Assembly: GCA_007117455.1 (NCBI GenBank)
Contig: SKGM01000009.1
Coordinates: 1 to 40,540, forward strand
DNA length: 40,540 nt
Direction: 5' to 3'
Source: Candidatus Methanomethylophilaceae archaeon
Lineage (GTDB): Archaea; Thermoplasmatota; Thermoplasmata; Methanomassiliicoccales; Methanomethylophilaceae
Shown here: piece by piece, positions 31,743 to 39,867 of the stretch
Position numbering within the stretch: the first letter of the stretch is position 1
Layout: each line of letters opens with the position of its first letter
Notes under the pieces: model-generated
What the model saw: only the letters and a program-made list of their open reading frames with translations
The model's database searches: none
Told to the model about the DNA's origin: nothing
Made by a program: the position numbers and the translations under genes

Positions 31743-32660
31743 ATGCCAGAAATTTCCGTGATAATTCCTCTTTATAACAAAGGCAGTACGATCTCCAGAG
31801 CAATCGATTCCGTCCTATCCCAGACTGTAAAAGATTTCGAGGTAATTATCGTAGATGGTGGCTCTTCGGATGGAGGTCCAGATATTGTAAGGGGATATGA
31901 GGATGAACGTTTGATTATGCTAGAACAGTCGGGGAGGGGGGTTTCCCAGGCTAGAAACCAAGGCGTTGATGTCTCTGAATCCACCTTAATCGCGTTCCTG
32001 GATGCTGATGATGAATGGCATGAGGATCATCTGGAGACCATACTAAGATTGAAAAGGGACCATGATGAAGCGGCAATATTCGCGACTGCAGTCATAGATG
32101 TCTATGACCAGGAGGAACGAGTCAGGAGATACACCGGCATGGATGAAGAACCTTGGGAGGGTTTAATCCCCAGTTATTTCCATACTGCTGCCCGAAACCT
32201 ACCTGTAATCACTTCTGCAATGGGGATGAAGAAGGATATCTTCTTAGAGGCAGGAGGCTTCCGAGTTGACCTATGGAGGGGAGAGGATACCTATCTATGG
32301 GCTAAGGTGGCACTGAACCATCCCATCGCATTCTCCTGGCATGGAAAGGTCTTGTACCATTATGATGGTGAAAATCGCATTACCCGGGAAGTAAAGTCTG
32401 TTGAAATGCATCCCTTCGTAATTGAGGCCTTGGATCCTGATTTCAAACATTCAGTTGGACAGGATGTGTACGATGCTGTCTCTGAATACGTTACCAAGGT
32501 CATGGCAGAGTACATTTCCCAAAACATTCTCGCAGGCGATTACGACCGATCTGCTAAGGATTTCCTCAGATACCTGTCGATGGGAAGGATAAGAGCCAAC
32601 CACATCCACACTATCATCAAGAGCCTTCTACACAGATTCGGGTTGTACACGATACCTTGA
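31743..32660 (+). CDS. Glycosyltransferase family 2 protein
   Basis: 305 aa. The N-terminal GT-A domain is clear: PEISVIIPLYNKGSTISRAI, then VIIVDGGSSDGG, RNQGVDVSESTLIAFLDADDEW with the metal-binding DxD, and the later EDTYLWAKV acceptor/catalytic ED motif. No transmembrane anchor is seen. It probably extends a surface glycan together with the other glycosyltransferases. ATG 31743 fits the family start; the frame is open to 31662 without support. It is divergent from the 31522 gene. Confidence 0.9.
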   Translation: MPEISVIIPLYNKGSTISRAIDSVLSQTVKDFEVIIVDGGSSDGGPDIVRGYEDERLIMLEQSGRGVSQARNQGVDVSESTLIAFLDADDEWHEDHLETILRLKRDHDEAAIFATAVIDVYDQEERVRRYTGMDEEPWEGLIPSYFHTAARNLPVITSAMGMKKDIFLEAGGFRVDLWRGEDTYLWAKVALNHPIAFSWHGKVLYHYDGENRITREVKSVEMHPFVIEALDPDFKHSVGQDVYDAVSEYVTKVMAEYISQNILAGDYDRSAKDFLRYLSMGRIRANHIHTIIKSLLHRFGLYTIP

Positions 32661-32981
32661 TGGTTATGGATTATGTTGTTGGGATATTCATTCTATTGGT
32701 CTTGATAAAATAACTATCCCATACGCTATCCAGTGATTCATCTTTCATCGGCCTACCGCGATTGAAATGAATCTAAACCTGTTTTATGATTCATTCATAT
32801 GTTGGGAAAAAATCATGATTTTTCTGCACTGGGTGGTTATTTATTCTTGAACCGGGGACATCTGAACCATTTACAGGGATGTTGATTCTTGAGATACTAA
32901 GGTCTTTCATATGCTTATGATCTAATTACGATTTCCCATTAATGGATAAGTTAATTGTACGGCTTCGACAATCATACCGAC
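32661..32981. other. Intergenic region without recognisable gene
   Basis: About 320 bp, AT-rich, marking the end of the low-GC glycan region. A TATA-like GATAAGTTAATT (32945-32956) is the only element that can be proposed, 26-37 nt before ATG 32982. No RNA, repeat or convincing frame was seen. Confidence 0.4.
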
Positions 32982-33371
32982 ATGGGTTACGAAATCCTCG
33001 GCGATGAGGAACTGGAGGGTCTGTTGAGGAAGGTCTTCCGAGATAACCCCCTCCTGCGTTCCCAGGCCGCACTGTCCCGAGCACTCTCGGCCGAGTTGGA
33101 CGGTCGCGATGCCAGAGTAAGCGGTAACCGCCTACGCCGGATGGCATTGGAGTCCGGTCTGGCAAAATTAGAGATCATCTACCGTCGCTCGGATAGAGGG
33201 ATGGAGCAGGGTTGCTGCCCGGTGTGCGCCTCCGGCTTGGAGGAGTTGGAGAACAGCACCCTTGAGGGTGGCTCGGTGGTCATAGCCAGGGTATGTCGTA
33301 ACTGTGAGTTCAAAAGCGGCGTCCGCAGTCAAGAGCCAGGACGTTACGTATTCCACGCCAGGAAAGGATGA
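32982..33371 (+). CDS. Conserved small protein with N-terminal helical domain and zinc ribbon
   Basis: 129 aa. Residues ~1-65 look like a winged-helix or helical domain with Arg-rich GNRLRRMALESGLA. Residues ~80-115 contain CCPVCASGLEEL and VCRNCEF, a CxxC...CxxC zinc ribbon. This combination suggests nucleic-acid binding, but I do not recognise the family. ATG 32982 is near the leaderless distance from GATAAGTTAATT; a TTG 27 nt earlier is possible. It sits 3 nt before the next small gene, forming a two-gene unit. Confidence 0.65.
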   Translation: MGYEILGDEELEGLLRKVFRDNPLLRSQAALSRALSAELDGRDARVSGNRLRRMALESGLAKLEIIYRRSDRGMEQGCCPVCASGLEELENSTLEGGSVVIARVCRNCEFKSGVRSQEPGRYVFHARKG

Positions 33372-33374
33372 TAG

Positions 33375-33650
33375 ATGAACGATGATGATATCGAGAGACG
33401 GGTCTCCCTTCTGAGGGAGGCCGAGGCGAAGTTGTTGGAGAGCATGGACCTTGTGGAGAAAGCCACACGGATGAGTCCAGTTAGTTTGCGCGCTCAGGAC
33501 GACCTGTTGCCCCGGATCAAGGATTGCATCGGATCCTTGGAGAACGCTTCGGTCCACAACCTGATCAAAGACCTGGAGTACATGGGCGAGGACCACCCCA
33601 TATGGACGAGGCCTCTGACCTCGGTGAAGTACATAGGTCGAAGGGACTGA
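33375..33650 (+). CDS. Small helical protein of unknown function
   Basis: 91 aa, helical and charged, with a likely coiled coil over residues ~1-35 (RRVSLLREAEAKLLESMDLV) and a Trp/Arg/Tyr-containing tail. No domain is recognised. It starts 3 nt after the zinc-ribbon gene, with GATGAT-type spacing and no separate promoter, so the two are probably co-translated. Confidence 0.6.
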   Translation: MNDDDIERRVSLLREAEAKLLESMDLVEKATRMSPVSLRAQDDLLPRIKDCIGSLENASVHNLIKDLEYMGEDHPIWTRPLTSVKYIGRRD

Positions 33651-33691
33651 ATTAAGCTTAATTATGTTCAGATTGATGGCGGTTGGTTAAG

Positions 33692-34612
33692 ATGAGACTC
33701 TGGGATTTCACCAAGGTGCACGGCTCCTCCATACCGCTAAGCCAAAGGATAGGCGAAGCCATGGGTTTGGAGGAGGGTAACCAGGTCTATAGTGTGCTGT
33801 TCAAGTATGACCAGGGGGACAGTCGGAGCTATGAGCTCATACTGTCATCATTCGGACCGGACAGCTACCGGAACCTGTCCCATGTGACCATCCACATGCG
33901 GGATGTCCCCGGAGCCTTGGCTCAGGCTGCCAAGTTCCTATCTGACCGCGGCGTGAACATATTGAACTCCGTCTCCCTAAGTGTGATATCAGACCTGGGG
34001 ATGGTCTGGAAGATCCTGGTGGATCTTGGTTACACCTGCGAGCTCGATCTGATCGAGGAGGACTTCTTGAGCCTGGTGAAGAAAGGAGATGAGAGGGTAA
34101 GCAAATTGGACCATATCGAGGTCCAGCGTTCAGATATCGCCAGGATATTCAGCCGCGGCAGCTCGTTCCGCTCTGGAAGCGGGGGGAAGATGGAACAGAG
34201 GAGGGCGGGACCCGACCCTATCGTCGACAGTAACTATTCCCTTCCAGGATGTTTTCAGGAGATACTCGGGGATGTCGATGGCAACACCGTGATGATGGTC
34301 GCGGACCCCGATAACTGGCTCCTAACGGTGACATTCCTACGAAAGGAGTCCCGACTGGTCAGGATATCCTTGGCAATCCCGGACAGCCCAGGTGCGATAC
34401 ATAGGGTCTCCGACTCCCTGGCGAACATGGGGATCAACCTGTTGTCCGTTTTCACCAAGGTGCAGGTGTACCATCAGCGCATGGTACTCGATGCAGTGGC
34501 TGACATCAGCCGATGTGATGAGCCTGAGGGGCTGGAATGGAGGATACTCGAATCCTTGAACCGCATGGATGGCGACTATGTGCTGCAGGAGTACTCCTCC
34601 ATTGAGCTCTAG
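33692..34612 (+). CDS. Protein with two ACT domains
   Basis: 306 aa. Residues ~8-35 (SSIPLSQRIGEAMGLEEGNQV) resemble an AbrB/SpoVT-type swapped-hairpin sequence. An ACT domain follows at ~62-105 (TIHMRDVPGALAQAAKFLSD) and a second at ~223-290 (RISLAIPDSPGAIHRVSDSL). ACT domains bind amino acids or other small ligands and control enzymes or transcription. The protein has no catalytic domain, so a ligand-sensing regulator is likely. It precedes the acetyl-CoA synthase operon on the same strand, but that operon has its own TATA element. ATG 33692 is preferred to TTG 33683. Confidence 0.78.
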   Translation: MRLWDFTKVHGSSIPLSQRIGEAMGLEEGNQVYSVLFKYDQGDSRSYELILSSFGPDSYRNLSHVTIHMRDVPGALAQAAKFLSDRGVNILNSVSLSVISDLGMVWKILVDLGYTCELDLIEEDFLSLVKKGDERVSKLDHIEVQRSDIARIFSRGSSFRSGSGGKMEQRRAGPDPIVDSNYSLPGCFQEILGDVDGNTVMMVADPDNWLLTVTFLRKESRLVRISLAIPDSPGAIHRVSDSLANMGINLLSVFTKVQVYHQRMVLDAVADISRCDEPEGLEWRILESLNRMDGDYVLQEYSSIEL

Positions 34613-34622
34613 TTTGAGACCA

Positions 34623-34634
34623 TTTTAAATAATC
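34623..34634 (+). promoter_or_regulatory. TATA box of the acetyl-CoA synthase operon
   Basis: TTTTAAATAATC lies about 16 nt (centre) before the TTG at 34644. A start point ~24-26 nt downstream would fall at or just inside the annotated start, so the message is either leaderless or uses a start slightly downstream. Confidence 0.4.
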
Positions 34635-34643
34635 CGGAACGTC

Positions 34644-37604
34644 TTGGAACCTAGGTCGGTCTTCTACCGTGATGAAGGTGATCTGCTGAAAGGATCCGGC
34701 TGCAATGGACGATATCATAAGGGTGCCCTGGAACTGTTGGATGAGTGTGATGAGGCGGTAGCTCTCGAGGCGTTGCGGATTCTTGGCTGTCCGGGCGGCC
34801 CTGATGTCGTTCGTTCAGGACTGGAGGGTGGCGGCATTCTGCGCACGATGCTGCCGAAAGGTGCGGTCGAACGCATGGAGGAAAATCTTTTTTTCGGCGA
34901 GCATCCGAGAGAGGGACCATTGGGTCCATTGATCGAATCCGCCTCGGAGAGCTTACTTGATTGGGACAAGGAGATACTGACTTCAGCCCTCCGGGATGCG
35001 GCGGGGGTGTCTGAAGGGATGCTCGCATCCTTGGAGGACTGTCTGGCCTCCCAGTCGGACTCCGATGCCTTCGGCAGATTGTTCGAGTTGTTCGGAGAGG
35101 GGCGCGGGAGCATCGTAATCTCATTGAGCGGCTCACCGGAGGCGGTAAAGGTCACAGAGTCCCTCAGTCAAGAGGGTGCTGTGCCAGTGTTATGCTTCAA
35201 CCCCGATGATTATGCCGCCTCCTTTACTCCCAGCGACCCGTGGGTCCTTGATGGTCTTGGCGAGGCCTTCCGGTTCTTGGCTTCTTTGATCAGGGTTTTC
35301 GATGGCTTTGATGTCCCGGCATGGGCGGTCGTGGAAAGATTGGATGAGGCGGCCGCCCTATCCGCCATGGGGATCAAGGTCATGGTCGTCGGAGACCATC
35401 CAGAAGGATTGGAGCGTTCCCTGCTAGAAGGCTGCGCCACCGATATCCTTGGAGCCCCGGTTGTATTCCAGGATGACGACGGATTGAAAGATGAACCGAC
35501 TCTACAGGGACTCATCGATCAGGCTCTGATAGGAGCCAAGGTGGTTTCCGCCATCGCCATCCTGAGGCTTGCGGGAGCTGAAGAAGGTGATCTCCAATAC
35601 CCTGAGACAGGGTACGGACTGCCTTGTTTCACCGCTTGGAGGGGTGAGAAGGAGATCGACGTTGTGAAGGGTAAGGATCTCATAGAGGCGATGGCGTCGG
35701 GCATCCCATCCACAGGAGGTATCGAGGATGCTCTTGAGGCCGGCGAGACAGCGATGTATGCCTGCGAGCTTCTTGAGGCCCTCCGTTACCGTGACCATCC
35801 GGAGTTGGTTTCCCAGGAGGGTGTTGGTTTCGTCCCTGACCGGGTTCTCAGGGAATTGGGCCTTTCCTTCGTGGATGACAGCATACCCGGCTGCGCCCTC
35901 CTGATGGGCAGGGCACCGGACCATGACCACCTCCGGACGCTAGTCAGGGAGTGTCAGAACCGCGGCCTCGTGATAATGGTGGCCGATGATGCTGCAGTGC
36001 AACTTGATGAATCCGGTCTCAGATCGAGTTGGGGCCGGATGTTGTATCCTCTGAGCAAGCAGACTGCAATTATCCATGCGATCAATTTCGCACTCCGTGC
36101 TGCTCTGTCCTTCGGCAACATCGCTCCTGGAGACCGGGACAGGCTAAGCTCCTACCTGGAGAAGAGGCCTAAGGTGGTCATCATCCACATGGGGCCATTG
36201 GACCCAGTGAGGTCCGCCCTGGCCTTCGCCGCCATAATGCACAAGGCGGTGATAGTCACCGACATCCCAGTACCGGAGGTCCCCGACCTCCTGGAGAGGC
36301 GGACGGAGCCGTTGTCCATGCTACAGAAGGGGATGGAGATGCGCGACATAGTGGTCCAATCCCGCGGAGTGGACGTCCCCGTTCCATACGGTCCGGCATT
36401 CGAGGGGGAGGTTATCCGCAAGGAGGATATGCGTGTTGAGATGGGAGGAGGGAGGTCCACATCCTTCGAGCTGCTCATAACCAGGGATGAGGATGCCGTA
36501 CATGACGGAGAGGTCGTCTTGGTGGGTGAGGACATCGACGGCCTGCCTCCTGGCTCGGTGATTCCTTTCGCCATAATCATTGAGGTGTACGGAAAGAACA
36601 TGGAGCCGGATTTCGAGGCTGTGCTGGAGAGGAGGGTGCATCAGTTCCTCAACTATGGCGAGGGGGTTTGGCACAGCGGACAGAGGGATATGGATTGGCT
36701 AAGGATAAGCAACGATGCTTATGAGTCAGGCTTTCGAGTCCGGCACATAGGTGAGATACTGATCGATCGACTGAAGAACGAGTTCGGGGGTATCGTCAGC
36801 CGGATACAGGTCACTCTGGTGACCGAAGGCGGAGAGGTCGAGAGGAGGTTGGAGGAGGCAAGGGAGGTCTATGCTCAGCGCGAAGCCCGGATGTCAGGCC
36901 TGAAGGACGATTCAGTGGAGGTGTTCTACACCTGCACACTTTGCCAATCCTTCGCTCCTGACCATGTGTGCATAATCTCCCCAGAGAGGCTGGGACTCTG
37001 TGGCGCCATAAACTGGTTGGACGCCAAGGCCAGCAACCGCATAGCCGCCCATGGCCCCAATCAGCCTATTGATAAGGGCAGGGAGGTGGATTCCCTGAAG
37101 GGGGAGTGGGAGGGTCTGAACGAGACGGTGATCGCTCTGAGCAATCGGAAGGTCGAGAGGGTCTGCATGTACAGCCTCATGGATGCCCCCATGACCTCCT
37201 GCGGTTGCTTCGAAGCCATCGTGGCCATGTCCTCAGACATGCAGGGCGTGGTGATAGTGGACCGCGAGTACACAGGCATGACACCCGTGGGGATGAGGTT
37301 CTCGACCCTGGCGGGCTCCATCGGCGGGGGACGACAGACCCCCGGATTCATGGGCATAGGAAGAAAATATATAACGAGTGACAAGTTCTTGGCAGCTGAA
37401 GGAGGTCTCGCCAGGGTTGCCTGGATGCCTCGTGGTCTCAAAGAGCGGCTTGCCGCGGAGATCACGGAGGCCGGAATCGCCATGGGCATCCCCGACCTCT
37501 TGGACAGAATTGCCGACGAGACGGTGTGTGAGGATGCCGCCGGTCTCTTCGAGTGGATGCAGAAGGTGGACCATCCCGCCCTGGGAATGCCGCCGATGCT
37601 GTGA
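34644..37604 (+). CDS. acsB: Acetyl-CoA synthase (bacterial-type AcsB/CdhC) with a ~258-aa N-terminal extension
   Basis: 986 aa. Residues ~259-986 align with full-length bacterial AcsB (729 aa in Moorella), including the CODH-contacting first domain that archaeal CdhC lacks. The A-cluster ligands are complete: Cys764, 767, 776 and 786 (CTLCQSF..HVC..GLC) for the cubane and Cys853-Gly-Cys855 for the nickel site, with spacing identical to Moorella. It joins a methyl group from the corrinoid protein, CO and CoA, or runs in reverse. Residues 1-~258 are extra; parts (~200-275) loosely resemble the C-terminal Rossmann domain of CO dehydrogenase, without its cluster Cys. TTG 34644 is the first possible start after an in-frame stop at 34626, so the N-terminus is not certain. 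Confidence 0.92.
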   Translation: MEPRSVFYRDEGDLLKGSGCNGRYHKGALELLDECDEAVALEALRILGCPGGPDVVRSGLEGGGILRTMLPKGAVERMEENLFFGEHPREGPLGPLIESASESLLDWDKEILTSALRDAAGVSEGMLASLEDCLASQSDSDAFGRLFELFGEGRGSIVISLSGSPEAVKVTESLSQEGAVPVLCFNPDDYAASFTPSDPWVLDGLGEAFRFLASLIRVFDGFDVPAWAVVERLDEAAALSAMGIKVMVVGDHPEGLERSLLEGCATDILGAPVVFQDDDGLKDEPTLQGLIDQALIGAKVVSAIAILRLAGAEEGDLQYPETGYGLPCFTAWRGEKEIDVVKGKDLIEAMASGIPSTGGIEDALEAGETAMYACELLEALRYRDHPELVSQEGVGFVPDRVLRELGLSFVDDSIPGCALLMGRAPDHDHLRTLVRECQNRGLVIMVADDAAVQLDESGLRSSWGRMLYPLSKQTAIIHAINFALRAALSFGNIAPGDRDRLSSYLEKRPKVVIIHMGPLDPVRSALAFAAIMHKAVIVTDIPVPEVPDLLERRTEPLSMLQKGMEMRDIVVQSRGVDVPVPYGPAFEGEVIRKEDMRVEMGGGRSTSFELLITRDEDAVHDGEVVLVGEDIDGLPPGSVIPFAIIIEVYGKNMEPDFEAVLERRVHQFLNYGEGVWHSGQRDMDWLRISNDAYESGFRVRHIGEILIDRLKNEFGGIVSRIQVTLVTEGGEVERRLEEAREVYAQREARMSGLKDDSVEVFYTCTLCQSFAPDHVCIISPERLGLCGAINWLDAKASNRIAAHGPNQPIDKGREVDSLKGEWEGLNETVIALSNRKVERVCMYSLMDAPMTSCGCFEAIVAMSSDMQGVVIVDREYTGMTPVGMRFSTLAGSIGGGRQTPGFMGIGRKYITSDKFLAAEGGLARVAWMPRGLKERLAAEITEAGIAMGIPDLLDRIADETVCEDAAGLFEWMQKVDHPALGMPPML

Positions 37605-37615
37605 GGTTGGTTCAG

Positions 37616-38542
37616 ATGGCTAAGGTTCCTTTGCCCAAGGAGAAATGGAGCGGAAACATTGGAAGCGTCAGTCTCGGTGACGGTGGTGTGCGAGCCGGAG
37701 GTGGAAAGGGGATGCCTTTCCTGTCCTTCGAGGACCGATCATATCCTCGGGCCCTTATCGCCGGTGAGGTCATGGACGATGTCAGTGATTTTCCGCAGAT
37801 TGTACTGGACCAGTTCGGTGAGGCGGCCTCCGATCCAGTCTCATGGGCTGAGGAATGGAAGGCACGGGGGGCGGACCTCATATGCCTTCGCTTGCTGAGC
37901 ACCGATCCGGACCGTGGTGACGCATCCCCTGAGGATGCGGCCCGGACAGCTCGGGAGGTGGCGGATGCGACAGGCCTTCCCCTGATAGTCTACGGATGCG
38001 GGATCGCTGATAAGGATGCTGACACCATGGAGGCGGTGAGCGCCTCCCTTGCGGGTCACCGCTCCATCCTGGCATATGTGGAGGAGGATTCCTATAAGAG
38101 GATATCCGCCGCCGCCATGGCCAACAAGCACTCCGTTCTCGCCTTCTCCAATCTGGATATCAACCTAGCAAAACAGATGAACATACTTCTGAGTGATTTC
38201 GGCGTGGACCGTTCCGATATGGTGATGGATCCTCTGATGGCCCCGCTCGGGATGGGCATGGAATACTCCTACTCGGTCAATGAGAGGATCATGCTCGCCG
38301 CGCTGTCCGGGGACCGGATGCTACAGGTTCCGATGGTCTGTGATGCCAGCCAGGCCTGGCAGGTCCGTGATTGCTCCGATGACGACCCTTCCTTGGGTGA
38401 CGTTGCCGAGAGGGCCGCATGGTGGGAGTTCACCACCGCCCTCGCAGCCCTTCTGTCCGGGGCGGACATACTGATACTCAGGGGCCATGATGCAATGGCC
38501 CTGGTGAAGGAGGCCATCGATGACCTGGGAGGCGGTGCCTGA
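37616..38542 (+). CDS. acsD: Corrinoid iron-sulfur protein small subunit (AcsD/CdhD)
   Basis: 308 aa, a TIM-barrel subunit close in size to bacterial AcsD and shorter than archaeal CdhD. It starts with the family pattern PKEKWSGNIGSVSLGD, followed by GGKGMPFLSFEDRSYPRALIAGEVMD and WKARGADLICLRLLSTDPD. With AcsC it forms the methyl-carrying corrinoid protein that feeds acetyl-CoA synthase. ATG 37616 fits the family start and has GAGG upstream. A longer frame would overlap acsB by over 50 nt. Its stop overlaps acsC by 1 nt. Confidence 0.92.
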   Translation: MAKVPLPKEKWSGNIGSVSLGDGGVRAGGGKGMPFLSFEDRSYPRALIAGEVMDDVSDFPQIVLDQFGEAASDPVSWAEEWKARGADLICLRLLSTDPDRGDASPEDAARTAREVADATGLPLIVYGCGIADKDADTMEAVSASLAGHRSILAYVEEDSYKRISAAAMANKHSVLAFSNLDINLAKQMNILLSDFGVDRSDMVMDPLMAPLGMGMEYSYSVNERIMLAALSGDRMLQVPMVCDASQAWQVRDCSDDDPSLGDVAERAAWWEFTTALAALLSGADILILRGHDAMALVKEAIDDLGGGA

Positions 38543-39867
38543 TGCCCACCGCAATCGAGTTCTTCAAGTTCCTGCCCAAGACCAACTGCGGTGAGTGTGG
38601 GCAGGCCACCTGTCTGGCATTCGCGATGCAGTTGGCCAACCAGAAGGCGACTATCGACGCCTGTCCATATGTTGACGGTGGCGCCAAGGAGAAATTGGAG
38701 GAATCCAGCGCCCCTCCGGTACGAGCCATCACCATAGGATCGGGTGACAGGGCTGTGAGCATGGGCGGGGAGACGGTTTTGTACCGTCACGAGAGACGGT
38801 TCGTGAATCCGACCGCCTTCGCCATCAGCATATCAGACACCTGCTCCGCCCAGGAGATGGAGCAGGAGGTCTCCAAGTACCTGGATATGGCCTTCGAGAG
38901 GGTGGGCACGGTATTCAATATAGACATGTTCGTACTCCGGGACGACTCCGGGGACCCGGAGTCCTTCCGGACGGCGGCTGTAAGATTGAGATCCCTGACC
39001 GACCTTCCCCTGGTGCTTGAGTCCTCATCCGCCGACGTATTATCCTCCGCAGCGGCGGAGCTCAGGGATGTCAGACCATTGATCTACGGTGCGGGCCAGG
39101 ACAACATCGAGGCTATGGTGGCGGTCGCCAAGGAGAACTCCTTGCCATTGGCCTTGATCGGTAACGACCTGGACCGCATGGCGGAAATGGTGGAGGTCGC
39201 CCGCAAGGGAGGCGTGGAGGACCTGATCCTGGATCTGGGATCCTCCAGCATGAAGCATATCCTGGAGAGCAACACCGTCGCCCGCAAAGTATCTCTGAGG
39301 AGGACCTTCAAGGGCCTGGGATATCCTCTGATGAACCTGGTGGGCTCTGGCCCGGCTGCGATGATGAAGGCCTCCTTGGCCGTTATGAAATACAGCAGCC
39401 TGGTGGTCTTCGACTCCCTGGAGGCGCAGCAGGCCCTGCCGCTCATGACCCTGAGGCAGAACATCTACACCGACCCTCAGGTGCCGATACAGGTTAAGGA
39501 GGACCTTTACCCGATATCCGACCCTGGCGAGGAATCCCCCATACTGTTCACCACCAACTTCTCCCTGACCTATTTCACGGTGAGGGCGGACATCGAGAAG
39601 TCCAGACAGCCAGTATGGCTTCAGGTGGTGGATACCGAGGGCCTCTCGGTACTGACCGCTTACGCCGCCGGCAAGTTCAGCCATGAGCATGTCGCAACGG
39701 CCTTGCAGGCCAGCGGCGCCCTGGACCGCTCAAAGGGCCCGATCGTGACCCCCGGTATGGTCGCCAAGCTGAGTGGTAAGCTGGAGGAGGCCCTGGGTAG
39801 GAAGGTGATGGTCGGTACGATGGAGTCCAGCGCCCTGCCCAAGTTCCTCAAGAACCTCCGCCAGTGA
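38542..39867 (+). CDS. acsC: Corrinoid iron-sulfur protein large subunit (AcsC/CdhE)
   Basis: 441 aa. The N-terminal [4Fe-4S] domain has Cys16, 19, 24 and 41 (TNCGECGQATC plus DAC), the low-potential cluster that reactivates the corrinoid. The middle is a TIM barrel and the C-terminal ~110 residues the cobamide-binding domain (YFTVRADIEKSRQPVWLQVV, DTEGLSVLTAYAAGKF). It carries the methyl group between the pterin methyltransferase and acetyl-CoA synthase; the pterin methyltransferase gene itself is not in the window. It overlaps acsD by 1 nt and the convergent cooC-like gene by 20 nt. Confidence 0.94.
   Translation: MPTAIEFFKFLPKTNCGECGQATCLAFAMQLANQKATIDACPYVDGGAKEKLEESSAPPVRAITIGSGDRAVSMGGETVLYRHERRFVNPTAFAISISDTCSAQEMEQEVSKYLDMAFERVGTVFNIDMFVLRDDSGDPESFRTAAVRLRSLTDLPLVLESSSADVLSSAAAELRDVRPLIYGAGQDNIEAMVAVAKENSLPLALIGNDLDRMAEMVEVARKGGVEDLILDLGSSSMKHILESNTVARKVSLRRTFKGLGYPLMNLVGSGPAAMMKASLAVMKYSSLVVFDSLEAQQALPLMTLRQNIYTDPQVPIQVKEDLYPISDPGEESPILFTTNFSLTYFTVRADIEKSRQPVWLQVVDTEGLSVLTAYAAGKFSHEHVATALQASGALDRSKGPIVTPGMVAKLSGKLEEALGRKVMVGTMESSALPKFLKNLRQ

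Noticed and set aside
30239-32951. 13-bp direct repeat TTAATGGATAAGT (30239-30251 and 32939-32951) bracketing two glycosyltransferases
   Set aside because: In 40 kb several 13-mer repeats are expected by chance. The copies lie in AT-rich spacers and at promoter-like places, with no integrase or transposase nearby.
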